A stretch of DNA of 22,820 nt from Acidobacteriota bacterium (GCA_021801945.1 JAKABE010000012.1:1-22820), one strand, 5' to 3'. Positions 1 to 9,178 are shown, numbered from the stretch's first letter. Notes: generated by a model not told the origin, from the letters alone. Numbers and translations: made by a program.

Positions 1-529
1 CGTGGACCCTGAGATGAACAAGCTGGACGGGATCTTTGTCTACGACATCGACGACCTGCAGCACGTGGCCGCCGCGCACATGGAAGAGCGCAGCCGCCAG
101 GCCGTGGATGCGGAGACCCTGATCGCCGCCGAGGTGGAGCGATTCCACCAGCGCCAGCGCTCCGTCAACGCGGCACCGGCCATCGTCGCCCTCCAGCGCA
201 AGGCAGAGGAGATCCGCCTGGCCGAGATCCAGCGCATCCACGCCCGGCTGGGCACTCTCACCCCCGAGCAAGCCGCCGCCATCGAGGCGCTCACCCGCGG
301 GCTCGTCAACAAGTTCCTTCATCCTCCCATGCAGGCGCTCAAGCACGCTGCACGCAGCGGCGACGCCGCTCGCCTCGATGCGCTGTGCGAAGAGTGGTCG
401 GTGTCGGCGGTGGGGCCACACGAAGTGGAGCACTCAGTCGAAATCAGATCCTCTGCTGCCGCAACCTCCGAGCCGGAGCCCGACGAGCGATTGGAGACGG
501 GCAAGCCCCGCATCGAGGCCAGCCGATGA
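1..529 (+). CDS. hemA: Glutamyl-tRNA reductase, C-terminal part (5' end outside window)
   Basis: GluTR reduces glutamyl-tRNA(Glu) to glutamate-1-semialdehyde with NADPH, the first committed step of C5-pathway tetrapyrrole synthesis in the cytosol. The visible 175 residues start inside the protein with a segment containing VYDIDDLQ, the hallmark where the NADP-binding domain passes into the C-terminal helical dimerisation domain. Long charged helices follow (AEVERFHQRQ, LTPEQAAAIEALTRGLVNKFLHPP), typical of that domain. The last 40 or so residues are a low-complexity Ser/Ala/Glu tail beyond the usual core. The catalytic Cys and substrate domain lie upstream of the window. The TGA stop overlaps the hemC ATG (ATGA), so translation is probably coupled. 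The reading frame opens at base 2. Confidence 0.93.
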   Translation, partial: VDPEMNKLDGIFVYDIDDLQHVAAAHMEERSRQAVDAETLIAAEVERFHQRQRSVNAAPAIVALQRKAEEIRLAEIQRIHARLGTLTPEQAAAIEALTRGLVNKFLHPPMQALKHAARSGDAARLDALCEEWSVSAVGPHEVEHSVEIRSSAAATSEPEPDERLETGKPRIEASR

Positions 530-1491
530 ATCTGCACATTGGCAGCCGTGGCTCGCAACTTGCCCTTTGGCAGGCCAACCACATCGCGGGCCTGCTGCGC
601 GAGCAAGGCCACTCAGTCGAGATCGAGATCATCAAGACCACCGGCGACCGTTTCCAGGAAACCTCCTTCGCCGAGGTCGGTTCCAAAGGGATGTTTACCA
701 AGGAGATCGAAGAGGCCTTGGCCGATGGCCGCGTCGACCTGGCCGTCCATTCGCTCAAGGATCTGCCTACCGAACTGCCCGCGCCGTTCGTGTTGGCGGC
801 TACTCCGCCGCGCGTGGATGCGCGCGATGTATTTGTCTCCGTTCACCATGCGCGGCTCGCCGTCCTACCGCGGGGCGCGCGCGTGGGAACCAGCAGCCAG
901 CGCCGCCGCGCGCAGTTGAAGGCGTTGCGGCCCGACGTTGAGACAATGGAGTTCCGCGGCAATGTGGACACGCGGCTGCGCAAACTGGCTGAGGGTCAGG
1001 TGGATGCCATTCTGCTGGCTGCCGCCGGCTTGGATCGGCTAGGCAAGACCGACTGGATACGCGAGCGCCTTGACCCCAAGGACTTTTGCCCCGCTGCAGG
1101 CCAAGGATCGCTGGGCATCGAGACGCGCCTGGGCGATGAGGAGACCATCGCGGCCGTAAGCTTTCTCGATCACGCCAACACGCGCTTTGCAGTCACTGCC
1201 GAGCGCGCGGCGCTGGCGGCCTTGGGCGGCGGCTGCCAGGTTCCGATCGGGATTCACTGCCGGCCCTTCTTCGCCGACGAGCGTCGCAAAGGTGCCGAAG
1301 GACTCTGGGATGAGATCTTCGGTGTGGTCGCGTCGCCAGAGACTGGCACTGTGGTGCGGATTGTTCATAGCGCGCCGCGCTTCGGCGATGGCGATCCAGT
1401 GGCGCTGGGCCGCGTGACGGCGCAAATGCTCATGGATGCTGGCGCGGGGCCGCTGCTCGCCGCCGGTAGCCAGACTCCCACGGGGACTTGA
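526..1491 (+). CDS. hemC: Porphobilinogen deaminase (hydroxymethylbilane synthase)
   Basis: The enzyme joins four porphobilinogens into hydroxymethylbilane in the cytosol. The 321-residue product is close to the normal family length. It begins MNLHIGSRGSQLALWQ, the family N-terminus, and shows KTTGDR, then EVGSKGMFTKEIEEAL, then HSLKDLPTELP with the catalytic-site Asp region. GTSSQRRRAQL and EFRGNVDTRLRKL follow (substrate- and cofactor-binding arginines). ALGGGCQVPIG carries the Cys (about residue 237) that anchors the dipyrromethane cofactor. The ATG at 526 is chosen because the homology starts there and it overlaps the hemA stop; an open frame further upstream is only the out-of-frame hemA 3' end. 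It sits second in a hemA-hemC-hemD operon. No lesion is visible. Confidence 0.97.
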   Translation: MNLHIGSRGSQLALWQANHIAGLLREQGHSVEIEIIKTTGDRFQETSFAEVGSKGMFTKEIEEALADGRVDLAVHSLKDLPTELPAPFVLAATPPRVDARDVFVSVHHARLAVLPRGARVGTSSQRRRAQLKALRPDVETMEFRGNVDTRLRKLAEGQVDAILLAAAGLDRLGKTDWIRERLDPKDFCPAAGQGSLGIETRLGDEETIAAVSFLDHANTRFAVTAERAALAALGGGCQVPIGIHCRPFFADERRKGAEGLWDEIFGVVASPETGTVVRIVHSAPRFGDGDPVALGRVTAQMLMDAGAGPLLAAGSQTPTGT

Positions 1492-1493
1492 CT

Positions 1494-2270
1494 ATGACGC
1501 TGCCGCTTGCAGGACGCCGCGTGCTGGTGACGCGCTCCGCGCACCAGGCCGGCAAGCTCAGCCAGGGACTGCGCGCGCTGGGCGCCGAGCCCGTCGAGGT
1601 TCCCGTGCTGGAGATTCGCCCCCCACTTTCCTTCGACGCGCTGGACCGCGCGCTGCGACAACTCGCGGGCTATGATTGGCTGATCTTCACCAGCGCGAAC
1701 ACGGTGCGGGCATTTGTGGAGCGCTCGGCGGCGCTGGGGGTTTCCTTGGAGAACATCGCAACGATGCAGGTAGCCGCCATCGGCGAAGCCACGGCCGACG
1801 CCGCACACAACGCAGGTTTCACCGTGGCCCTTGTTCCGAAGAATTACGTGGCTGAATCTCTGGTTGACTCGCTGGCAGACCGAGCGGCGGGAAAAAAGAT
1901 TCTGCTCGCCCGCGCCGAGACCGCCCGCGATGTGATTCCCGACGCGTTGCGGGCCGCGGGAGCAACGGTGGACGTGGTCAATGCCTACCGTAACGTGCTG
2001 CCCGAAGAAGCACCAAAGCTGCTGCGCCAGGCCTTGGCTGAGGGCATCGATGCCGCCACATTCACAAGCTCGTCGAGCGTAACGCATCTCGCCGAGGCCG
2101 CGCACGCGGCAGGAATTGCGTTTCCGTTCGCCGGTGTAAAGGCGGTTTCCATCGGCCCCATCACCAGCGCGACGCTGCGCGAGCACGGATGGGAGCCGGC
2201 CGCGGAGGCCACCCCCTCCGACATTTCCGGCGTGATTGACGCGGTCCACGCAGCCCTCAGCCATTCCTGA
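1494..2270 (+). CDS. hemD: Uroporphyrinogen-III synthase
   Basis: HemD cyclises hydroxymethylbilane with inversion of ring D to give uroporphyrinogen III. The family is poorly conserved in sequence, but this 258-residue protein shows its recurring signatures. N-terminal LAGRRVLVTR is followed by IFTSANTVRAF (about 64-74) and ATFTSSSSVTHLAEAA (about 188-203). VSIGPITSATLREHG (218-232) and the closing TPSDISGVIDAV (240-251) complete the bilobed fold. The ATG at 1494 lies two bases after the hemC stop; an in-frame TTG at 1488 overlaps that stop and would add two residues, so the exact start is uncertain. It is the last recognisable gene of the hem operon in this window. Confidence 0.93.
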   Translation: MTLPLAGRRVLVTRSAHQAGKLSQGLRALGAEPVEVPVLEIRPPLSFDALDRALRQLAGYDWLIFTSANTVRAFVERSAALGVSLENIATMQVAAIGEATADAAHNAGFTVALVPKNYVAESLVDSLADRAAGKKILLARAETARDVIPDALRAAGATVDVVNAYRNVLPEEAPKLLRQALAEGIDAATFTSSSSVTHLAEAAHAAGIAFPFAGVKAVSIGPITSATLREHGWEPAAEATPSDISGVIDAVHAALSHS

Positions 2271-2555
2271 GCGCAAACTCTCATCGAGCAGAGTCTCGTG
2301 TGTTCTTAGCAAGTGAATTGAACGCCGATGTCACATATGTGCTTCAGTTCCTCCTGCTAACCTTTTCATATATCTGGCGGATTAGAGGGTTCCCGCGCAG
2401 CTGCCCACCTGCGTGCTTGCAGGACGCGGACCTGCACGAATGAGCTTTCGATGCGCACATTCTCCGCTCGGGCGCCCTTTCTGCGCGTCGAGCGGACAAA
2501 GCAGCAATTGGGAAATTGCATCGCACAGGCGAGAGTCCGGCAAAGTAATGGCACT
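2271..2555. other. Intergenic region between convergent hemD and an ADOP permease
   Basis: These 285 bases separate two convergent genes. I see no credible gene. A minus-strand frame overlapping the permease stop is Arg/Cys/His-rich and looks spurious. The region holds a GC-rich hairpin (2463-2496, listed separately) and a short perfect palindrome CACATATGTG at 2332-2341. It is locally richer in AT near 2330-2380. Its only supportable role is transcription termination for both neighbours. Confidence 0.5.
2463..2496. terminator. GC-rich inverted repeat, possible terminator without T-run
   Basis: TCCGCTCG (2463-2470) and CGAGCGGA (2489-2496) are perfect 8-base arms. A short inner GCGC pair lies in the 18-base interval. 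It lies about 60 bases past the stop of the minus-strand permease and about 190 bases past hemD. No T-run follows on either strand, so intrinsic termination is not shown; it could instead be a simple structural element. Confidence 0.25.
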
Positions 2556-4979
2556 TCATTCGTAGCGAAGAGCTGTCATAGGTTCGATGCGCGATGCCCG
2601 GCGCGCCGGCAACCAGCTTGCCAGGAGCGCCGTGGCGGCGACAGCCAAGGCGACGGAAGCGAAGACGGCAGGATCATCAGGACGGACGCCGCGCAGCAGG
2701 GTGGCAACCATGCGCGCCAAGGCGAAGGCCATCAGCAGGCCGACGCACACTCCGGCGGCTGTCAGCCGCCATGCCCGGCGAAGAATCATGCCGAGGACGT
2801 CTTCGCGCCGGGCGCCCATGGCCAGGCGCACTCCGATCTCTCGTGTCCGTTCGCCCACCTGGTTGGCCATCACTGCGAAGATGCCGATCGCGGCCAACAG
2901 CAGGGCAAACAGCGCATCCACGCCGAGCATGGCGGCGGCATAGATCAAGCCTGTGAATTGCAGGCGCAGCCAACGCTGCCAAGTCTCGACGCCATCGAGG
3001 GGCAGGCCAGGATCGAGCCCGGCGAGAGCTTTGCGCGCGGCAGGCGCTAACGCTGCCGGATTGCCCTCGGTGATCACCACGTAGTTCTCGTTAGGAGGCG
3101 GGAGCTGTGCGGCGTGGAGGTAGACGGCCGGGTGGAGCCGGTCGTCCCACAGTGAGTAGTTTGTTTCTTCCGCGACCCCGACGATGGTGAGCCATGGCTC
3201 GTGATGGCCGGCGGCGGCGCCCATCCGGATTCGGTGTCCGAGAGGATTCTCGCCGGGGAAATACTGATTTACAAATCTCCGGCTGACCACGGCTACTGGA
3301 AGCGACCCCAACGCATCGCTCCTGGAGAATCCCCGACCGGCCACGATGGAGATGTGAAACGCGGAAAAATATCCCTCGCTCACCGGGAGTTGCAGGGCGC
3401 TTTGGTATTTGCCGGGAACCACGGGCCGGTTCTCGATCACGCAATCCCGCACCCATCCCATGTCGCTGTAGGGCAGTGCGGCGGCGACCTCAGCATGGGT
3501 GACGCCGGGCAGGGCGCGCAATCTGTCCAAGCTGTTTGCATACCAGGCTGCCTTCTTCTCTGGAGTGTCATAACGGGCCGCAGGCAGCGTCATGGAGAAG
3601 CGAAGCACCTTGCCCGGGTTGTAAACATCGGCCATGTGCAGCAGAGCTTCCATGCCCTTGGACATGAGCGCCGCGCCGATCACCAGGGCCAAGGCAAACG
3701 CAATCTGCGTGACGGCAAAGATGCTTCTGAGCCGATGTGTGCGGGCTGAGCCCGTCGAAGCCTGCGATCCGGACTTGAGTTGAACGGCTACATTCACCCG
3801 CAGCGCTTCCAGTGCCGGGGCGGCTCCCGAGACGAGGCAGGCGACAATCGCCAGCAACATGTTGTACACCAGGGCGCGACCGTTCAGGGAGGTATTCGAC
3901 CAACCGGGGAGGTAGCGTGCTACGGCCGCCGGCATGGTAATGAGGATGATGTGCAGATAAAGCCCGGCGAAGACCAGCCCGCCCAAGGCGCCGCCCAGCC
4001 CGAGCAGCAGGTTCTCGGTGAGCAACTGCCGCATGATGCGCCAGCGGCCGGCGCCGAGCGCGATGCGCATGGCAATCTCAGGACGCCGCGCGATGCCGAG
4101 CGCAAACTGCAGGTTGGCCAGGTTGGCGCAGACCACAAGCAGCAGAAACAGGGTCGCTCCCAGGATGAGCTTGTAATAGCGCGGAGTGTCGGGGCCGTTC
4201 ATGCTATCGAGGAGGGGTTCGACATAGACCGCCCATCGCGCATTGGTTGAGGGATACGCCTTCGACAGGTGCTCGGCAATGGTGCGCATCTCCGCCTGGG
4301 CCTGCATCACTGTAACAGGGCCACGCAGACGCCCGATCACCTGGTAGTCGTGATCGCTACGGTCTTGCATTTGTTGTGGAGTGGGCGCGAAGGGCACAAA
4401 CAGGTCGATTCCGGGAGGGTATTGCATCGTCTTCGGCATGACTCCCACAACGGTGTAGGTGCGCTGATCGAGTTTGAGCTGCTGGCCGAGCACATCAGGG
4501 TTGCCGGCAAATTGCCTCAGCCAAAAGCCGTAATTGAGAAGCGCCACGCCGTCGCGGCCCGGTTGGGCATCGCTGGAGAGAAAGGCGCGTCCCAGAAATG
4601 CCGGAGTGCGCAGCACATTGAAGAAGTTTGCCGATGTCTGCGCGACTGCGACATGCGCAGCGTCGCCTGCGCCGGTCATGCTCATATGGGCCGGAGCAAA
4701 CATCGCCAACTCCTCGAAGGAACGGCTCTGGCGGCTCCAGTCTTCAAAATTGCCAAGGGTGACCCAATGATGGCGCCCGTCCTGCTCCTCGGATATGGCC
4801 ATTACGCGTTCCAGTTGAGGCACTGCCAGCGGATGCATCACGACTGCATCCATGCTGCTGAAGAGGGCGGTGTTGGCGCCAATGCCAATGGTCAGGGTAA
4901 GCACCGCGGCGAGCGTGAATCCCGGCGCCTTTAAAAGCCGCCGAGCCGCATAACGCAAGTCCTGAAGCAGGGTTCGCAT
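2556..4979 (-). CDS. ADOP-family duplicated ABC transporter permease (MacB/FtsX type), no prefix domain
   Basis: This 807-residue inner-membrane protein has two consecutive MacB-periplasmic-core plus FtsX units, the layout of acidobacterial duplicated orphan permeases. Unit 1: TM near 20-42 ([20 protein letters not shown]), a periplasmic domain, then three TMs around 265-400 with [17 protein letters not shown] coupling sequence (here [15 protein letters not shown]). Unit 2: TM near 420-440, second periplasmic domain, and a C-terminal FtsX domain with [16 protein letters not shown] ending [17 protein letters not shown], so it is complete. The ATG at 4979 is chosen because homology starts at [15 protein letters not shown] and GGAGG lies 5 bases upstream; the open frame runs 25 codons further. 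No ATPase gene is nearby, as usual for orphan permeases. Substrate is unknown. It diverges from the padR-ADOP pair. Confidence 0.9.
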   Translation of the reverse strand: MRTLLQDLRYAARRLLKAPGFTLAAVLTLTIGIGANTALFSSMDAVVMHPLAVPQLERVMAISEEQDGRHHWVTLGNFEDWSRQSRSFEELAMFAPAHMSMTGAGDAAHVAVAQTSANFFNVLRTPAFLGRAFLSSDAQPGRDGVALLNYGFWLRQFAGNPDVLGQQLKLDQRTYTVVGVMPKTMQYPPGIDLFVPFAPTPQQMQDRSDHDYQVIGRLRGPVTVMQAQAEMRTIAEHLSKAYPSTNARWAVYVEPLLDSMNGPDTPRYYKLILGATLFLLLVVCANLANLQFALGIARRPEIAMRIALGAGRWRIMRQLLTENLLLGLGGALGGLVFAGLYLHIILITMPAAVARYLPGWSNTSLNGRALVYNMLLAIVACLVSGAAPALEALRVNVAVQLKSGSQASTGSARTHRLRSIFAVTQIAFALALVIGAALMSKGMEALLHMADVYNPGKVLRFSMTLPAARYDTPEKKAAWYANSLDRLRALPGVTHAEVAAALPYSDMGWVRDCVIENRPVVPGKYQSALQLPVSEGYFSAFHISIVAGRGFSRSDALGSLPVAVVSRRFVNQYFPGENPLGHRIRMGAAAGHHEPWLTIVGVAEETNYSLWDDRLHPAVYLHAAQLPPPNENYVVITEGNPAALAPAARKALAGLDPGLPLDGVETWQRWLRLQFTGLIYAAAMLGVDALFALLLAAIGIFAVMANQVGERTREIGVRLAMGARREDVLGMILRRAWRLTAAGVCVGLLMAFALARMVATLLRGVRPDDPAVFASVALAVAATALLASWLPARRASRIEPMTALRYE

Positions 4980-5271
4980 GAAAACCTCCGAGACGCGCGT
5001 GGAGTTTGCGAATGAGAATGCATCTATGATGACAGTATTCCTGGGCCAAACCAAGCCGGAGATAATTTGCTGATTCCGGAGCCGTTATCCGTGGCCAGCG
5101 AGTGCCTATGCCCTGACTATCTGTGCGGAAATGCACACCCATGCTCGCGCGGGGGCAATTGGATGCCCTCAGTCATGTTGCGGGCGAAGACTTTGCCCCG
5201 TCCAAGCGCACTCCTATGAAACGCCAGGGAACAAATTCCGGCTTGCTATCGTATTCCGATAAGAGGCTGAC
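4980..5271. promoter_or_regulatory. Divergent intergenic region between two ADOP transcription units
   Basis: These 292 bases lie between the start of the minus-strand ADOP gene and the plus-strand padR gene, so both promoters must lie here or further upstream. No clear -35/-10 pair with good spacing was found for either direction. An inverted repeat just upstream of padR is listed separately. No gene is supported: small open frames here lack homology or a ribosome binding site. Confidence 0.5.
5247..5261. promoter_or_regulatory. Candidate PadR operator (TATCG-N5-CGATA)
   Basis: TATCGTATTCCGATA is an inverted repeat with perfect 5-base arms around TATTC. It ends 10 bases before the padR ATG and adjoins its ribosome binding site (AAGAGG). 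PadR-family repressors commonly bind AT-rich dyads at their own promoters, so autoregulation is a reasonable inference. A 5-base arm is short and can occur by chance. Confidence 0.4.
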
Positions 5272-5604
5272 ATGCCCCAAAGACGAACCGATCTTCTGCG
5301 CGGCACACTCGACCTGCTGATCCTGAAGGTGCTCCTCCTCGAGCCTTTGCATGGGGTCGGCATCTCGCGACGCATTACACAGATCACCAGTGGAGCCTTT
5401 CAAGTAAGCTTCGGTTCGCTTTTTCCGGCGCTGCACCGCATGGAACAAAAGGGCTGGGTTCAGGCTGAATGGCGCACATCAGAAAACAATCGCCGGGCCA
5501 AATACTACCGGCTTACGTCGACGGGCCGAGGACAGCTCAAGGTTGAGGAAAGGGATTGGAACCAGGTGGTCAAGATCATGACGAGGGCCGTTGAATCCGC
5601 CTAA
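5272..5604 (+). CDS. PadR-family transcriptional regulator
   Basis: This 110-residue protein is almost entirely a winged-helix PadR domain, the short form often found beside ADOP permeases. Visible signatures are LLRGTLDLLILKVLLLEPLHGVGISRRI (first helices and HTH entry) and FGSLFPALHRMEQKGWV (recognition helix and wing). SENNRRAKYYRLT with a GRGQL end completes the wing and starts the C-terminal helix. The ATG at 5272 has AAGAGG 5 bases upstream and matches the family N-terminus PQRRTDLLRGTLD. The next gene, an ADOP permease, starts 17 bases after its stop, so the two form an operon. The likely role is repression of this operon and possibly of the divergent permease. The effector is unknown. 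Confidence 0.93.
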   Translation: MPQRRTDLLRGTLDLLILKVLLLEPLHGVGISRRITQITSGAFQVSFGSLFPALHRMEQKGWVQAEWRTSENNRRAKYYRLTSTGRGQLKVEERDWNQVVKIMTRAVESA

Positions 5605-5621
5605 GCCGGAGAGGAGGCGTC

Positions 5622-8234
5622 ATGCCAGGGCGAATCGCAAGTTTATTCAGGAACGTTCTGCGCCGAGGACAGGTCGAGCAGGCGCTGGACGATGAGATTC
5701 AATCCTCGGTAGCCCTGTTGACCGCGGAGAGGATGAACGAAGGGCTTTCGTCCTCGGAGGCGCGCCGGCGCGCGCTCATCGAGCTCGGGGGCGTCGAGCA
5801 AGTTCGGGCCAAGGTTCGGGAGATTCGGATGGGACGACTGCTGGAGGACTTGACCGCGGACTTTCATTTCGCGCTGCGCCGGCTGCGCAAGTCGCCGGGG
5901 TTTGCGCTTGCCGCGGTCCTGACGCTGGCTTTTGGAATTGGCGCGACGCTTGCCATCTTCTCTGTTGTCGAGGGCGTATTGATGCGGCCCTTGCCGTTCC
6001 CTGAGCCGAACCGGCTGGTGCTGATGGGCAATGTTCCGGAAGGCGCGCCTGCGGACAGTGGCCCCCCTCGTGTGACGGCCCCGGCGGTGGGCATCTATGA
6101 GCAGACGACGACCGTGTTTTCGGGAATGGGCGCGTTCCGGCAGGTTTCGTATGAGCTCTCGGGCGACGGTGAGCCGGTGGAGATCGACGCGGCCCGGATG
6201 AATGCGTCAGTCTTCAACGTGCTGGGCGTGGCACCGCTGCTGGGACGCACGTTCACGCGGAGAGAGGATGCGGAGAGCCAACACGTGGCGGTGATCAGCT
6301 ACGACATGTGGCAAACCCGTTTCTCCGGCGACAAAAATGTTCTGGGGAAGAGGTTCCAACTCAACCGCAGAACGTACGAGATTATCGGCGTGATGCCGCA
6401 GCAGTTTGAGTTTCCCCTGATTCCAGGGGAATTGGACCAGAGCCAGCTTTGGGTTCCCATAAGCTTTACGCAAGGCGAACTGGTGAACCAGGCCGGAAGC
6501 TGGAACTACGAACTGGTGGGGCGGTTGAAGCCGGGTGTGACGCTGGCCCAGGCCCGGCAGAACATGGAGCCGGCGGGGCCTGAGATCGTTGAACGTTTGC
6601 CCTCCGTCCTGACTTCGATGCATGTCCACGCGATGGTGGAAAGCCTGACGGACGCGACCGTGGCGCAAGCCAGGTCGCTGCTGCACATGCTTTTTCTGGC
6701 CGTGGTGGTCGTGCTTCTGATTGCGTGCATTAATCTTGCGGGGCTGCTGCTGGTGAGGGCCATCCGGCGCCGTCACGAGACCGCGATGCGGATTGCACTG
6801 GGCGCAAGCACGGCGAGAGTATTGTGGGAAAATCTGCTGGACTCGCTTTTACTGTGCTTGGCAGGCGGCATGGCCGGCCTGGTTCTGGCATGGACTGCTC
6901 TGTGGATGGGGATTCGCTATTTGCCCGCGACGCTACCCCGGATCAGCGAGATTCGGCTTGACGGCGGGGTGGTTGGATTCGCGCTTCTGCTGGTGGCGGT
7001 GACGGGGCTGATCTGCGGCGCGCTGCCGGCCGTTGCCGCCGCGCGGACCAACCTGAACGACCACCTGAAGGAAGGCGGGCGAACGGACACGCCGGCCGGC
7101 GGCCAGGCGAAGCTGCGCTCCGCGCTCGTGGTGTGCGAGCTCGCCGCGGCGCTTGTGCTGCTGGCCGGAGCGGGCCTGCTGCTGCAGAGCTACGAAAAGT
7201 TGCGCGAGGTCGATCTGGGATTTAACGCGGAGCACACGATGACGGCCTCGTATGGGCTGCCCGGCCAGCAATACTCTACGCAGGCGGCCGTGAATGTCTT
7301 CGACCAGAGACTGCTGGAGAAGCTCAGAGCATTGCCGGGTGTGGAAGCGGTTGGGGTAACGACGGCGCTGCCCGGTGGAGGCCATGATACTACGACCTTC
7401 GTTCCCGAAGGCTACGTTCCGCCCAAGGGAGCGGGCCTGAATCTGGCGTGGAACGGCCGGGTTTTTGGCGACTACTTTCGGGCCGCAGGCATACCTCTGC
7501 TGCGCGGGCGGTCTTTTCGCGACTCGGACGCGGCCAGCGCTCCGCTGGTGGTCATCGTGAACCGCGCCTTGGCCGAGAAGTACTGGCCCAATCAAGATCC
7601 CATTGGAAAGCGGCTCTATATCGGCGTGGCGGGATCGCCGATGCCCTGGCTCACGGTGGTCGGGGAGGTGGGCGACTTCAAGCAGAGCGGCCCTGCGGAA
7701 CCCACGGCACCCCAGTATTACCAGCCGGCGTCTCAGCTCAAGCCCGCCATCGGCAAGTTTGCGCCTCCGGGCATGTTGTACGGCAACTACGGCACGATTG
7801 TGTTGCGCGGAGCGTTGCCCTCGGATCAGATGGCTGCAGACCTTCGCAGCGTGGTTCGGTCGCTCGATCCGCAACTACCGCTGACTCATGTTGCGACCAT
7901 GGAAGAACTGGTGCGTGAGGGGGAGGGATCTCGGCGCTTCAATACGGCCATAATTTCCATTTTTGCGGGCGCCGCGATATTGCTGGCCCTGCTGGGCGTT
8001 TACTGTGTGATCGCTTTTTCCGTATTGCAGCGCAGTCACGAGTTCGCTATCCGGATGGCGCTGGGCGCAACGCGCAGCGACTTACTACGCCTGGTTCTAA
8101 ACTTCGGAGTCAAGCTGGGCGTGATGGGCTGCGCGATCGGACTCATGGGAGCGGTATTCGCGACTCGTTTTCTGCGCGCGTTCTTATTCGAGGTGAGTCC
8201 GTTCAACCCGGCAGTCTTGTGCTGGCAGCCATAG
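5622..8234 (+). CDS. ADOP-family duplicated permease with N-terminal prefix domain, frameshifted near the C-terminus
   Basis: As read, this is an 870-residue membrane protein. Residues 1-75 form a cytosolic helical prefix (VEQALDDEIQSSVALLTAERM, SEARRRALIELGGVEQVR) typical of many ADOP proteins. Unit 1 has TM near 90-112 and a periplasmic core, then three TMs about 355-480 with [13 protein letters not shown]. Unit 2 has TM near 495-515 and a periplasmic core with PIGKRLYIG, then a C-terminal FtsX part with HEFAIRMALGATRSDL. After Val865 the frame runs into LCWQP and stops; the expected last TM and tail continue in another frame to 8323. GGAGAGGAGG lies 6 bases before the ATG. It is co-transcribed with padR. 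Whether the loss is biological or a sequencing indel cannot be told here. Confidence 0.88.
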   Translation: MPGRIASLFRNVLRRGQVEQALDDEIQSSVALLTAERMNEGLSSSEARRRALIELGGVEQVRAKVREIRMGRLLEDLTADFHFALRRLRKSPGFALAAVLTLAFGIGATLAIFSVVEGVLMRPLPFPEPNRLVLMGNVPEGAPADSGPPRVTAPAVGIYEQTTTVFSGMGAFRQVSYELSGDGEPVEIDAARMNASVFNVLGVAPLLGRTFTRREDAESQHVAVISYDMWQTRFSGDKNVLGKRFQLNRRTYEIIGVMPQQFEFPLIPGELDQSQLWVPISFTQGELVNQAGSWNYELVGRLKPGVTLAQARQNMEPAGPEIVERLPSVLTSMHVHAMVESLTDATVAQARSLLHMLFLAVVVVLLIACINLAGLLLVRAIRRRHETAMRIALGASTARVLWENLLDSLLLCLAGGMAGLVLAWTALWMGIRYLPATLPRISEIRLDGGVVGFALLLVAVTGLICGALPAVAAARTNLNDHLKEGGRTDTPAGGQAKLRSALVVCELAAALVLLAGAGLLLQSYEKLREVDLGFNAEHTMTASYGLPGQQYSTQAAVNVFDQRLLEKLRALPGVEAVGVTTALPGGGHDTTTFVPEGYVPPKGAGLNLAWNGRVFGDYFRAAGIPLLRGRSFRDSDAASAPLVVIVNRALAEKYWPNQDPIGKRLYIGVAGSPMPWLTVVGEVGDFKQSGPAEPTAPQYYQPASQLKPAIGKFAPPGMLYGNYGTIVLRGALPSDQMAADLRSVVRSLDPQLPLTHVATMEELVREGEGSRRFNTAIISIFAGAAILLALLGVYCVIAFSVLQRSHEFAIRMALGATRSDLLRLVLNFGVKLGVMGCAIGLMGAVFATRFLRAFLFEVSPFNPAVLCWQP

Positions 8235-8323
8235 CAATCCTTGTCGTGGCGCTCATAGCGTCTTTGATCCCTGCGCGCCGTGCTGCTCTGCTCAAACCAC
8301 AGGAGGCATTGCGCAGTGAATAG
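8216..8323 (+). pseudogene. Out-of-frame C-terminal tail of the ADOP permease
   Basis: Reading from 8216 in the -1 frame gives 35 residues: LVLAAIAILVVALIASLI followed by PARRAALLKPQEALRSE and a TAG at 8321-8323. This is exactly the last FtsX transmembrane helix and the PARRA...P.EALR ending of ADOP proteins. The preceding frame supplies SPFNPAV, which normally runs straight into it. One missing base near 8214-8218 (GTCTT where GTCCTT would restore the frame) explains the break. The local sequence is not a canonical slippery heptamer, so programmed frameshifting is unlikely. Confidence 0.85.
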
Positions 8324-8704
8324 GAAGCGGCGCCAGATTGCCTGGATCGCATCTCGGAAGGAGCGAGAATCCGTGCAGTGTCGCAGGAAGATGCAGCCAA
8401 AGTTGAACGGGACGGATTGCATCAGACAGCGATCGGAAAGCCGAGTTCAACTGGCTACAGGGTTCGCAATTCTGCTCTTTCCAGAGACCGTGCGGTCAAG
8501 TTGTTCTTTCCTAAAGAACAGCCCGCCTTGCACGATGTCGCAATGTCAATGAGTGAAGCGGAAACGCTCCGGCCAAGGCATCGATCCACAGTCCGGCGTT
8601 TCCATCGATAGGTGATAGTTGCCGAAGTGGAATCCCAGCCCTTGTAGAGAGCAAAAGACCAGACAGAAGCCGCCCAAGCTCCTGGATGTTCGGAAGGCTT
8701 GGCG
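8324..8704. other. Non-coding stretch left of the IS66 element
   Basis: These 381 bases contain no gene I can support. Several short frames are open on both strands, but the best-looking minus-strand one (8546-8794) runs across the IS boundary at 8705, so it is not an intact native gene, and none has a recognised motif or ribosome binding site. It may be decayed sequence flanking the insertion. Confidence 0.45.
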
Positions 8705-8734
8705 GTAAGCGTTCGGAGATTCCATCTGGATCGG
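8705..8734 (+). repeat. IS66 left terminal inverted repeat
   Basis: It begins GTAAGCGTTCGGAGATTCC and matches the reverse complement of the right end at 23 of 30 positions, with the first eight bases identical. It lies 58 bases before the tnpA start. Confidence 0.8.
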
Positions 8735-8762
8735 CGGCGGCCTGGCGCTGAACGATGGGTTC

Positions 8763-9178
8763 ATGGACCATGAAGATGGTGTGCCATCGGTCATCGGGAA
8801 GCGGGTTTACCGAACGGTTGCTGAGAAGCGCCGGATCGTGGAGTTGACCTTTCAGCCCGGGGCTAGCGTGGCGAAGGTGCGCAGGCCGAAGGCATGAACT
8901 CACATCAAGTTTTCGATTGGCGCCGAGCCTATCTCAAGGGCAAGCCGGAGCCGAAGGGGCAGAGGTCTGCAACATTGTTGCCCGTGGTTCTTTCCTCGGC
9001 AGAGGCAAGCGCCGTTACCGTGGATGCGGCTGCCACAGAGACGAGTTCCATCCAGCCCCTGGCCGCGATACCGGGTGGCGCTATTCATATCGAGTTGTCC
9101 GGGCGCGTGAAGATTGACGTGGAAAGCGGTGTGGATGCGGCATTGTTGCGGGTAGTGTTGGAGAGCCTGCGACCGTGA
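8763..9178 (+). pseudogene. tnpA: IS66 TnpA (OrfA, HTH protein), frameshifted
   Basis: TnpA is the small DNA-binding accessory protein of IS66. From the ATG at 8763 the frame gives VAEKRRIVELTFQPGASVAKV, the start of the helix-turn-helix, and then stops at 8895-8897. The rest continues from 8885 in the next frame with AEGMNSHQVFDWRRAYLKGK (recognition helix and W-R-R motif). It ends in VDAALLRVVLESLRP, the usual TnpA C-terminus. Adding one G near 8885 restores a 138-residue protein of normal length. An ATG at 8894 makes the distal part look like a separate 94-residue ORF, but that would lack the first HTH helices. Its stop overlaps the tnpB GTG (GTGA). Confidence 0.85.

Noticed and set aside
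2344..2559. Minus-strand 71-codon ORF overlapping the ADOP stop by ATGA
   Set aside because: Arg/Cys/His-rich composition, no motif, and it lies in a hairpin-bearing terminator region; the overlap alone is not enough.
8211..8222. Programmed -1 frameshifting to make full-length ADOP
   Set aside because: No X XXY YYZ slippery heptamer or clear downstream stem was seen; a simple indel is more likely.
8546..8794. Minus-strand frame with protein-like composition left of IS66
   Set aside because: It crosses the IS66 boundary at 8705, has no family motif and no ribosome binding site.
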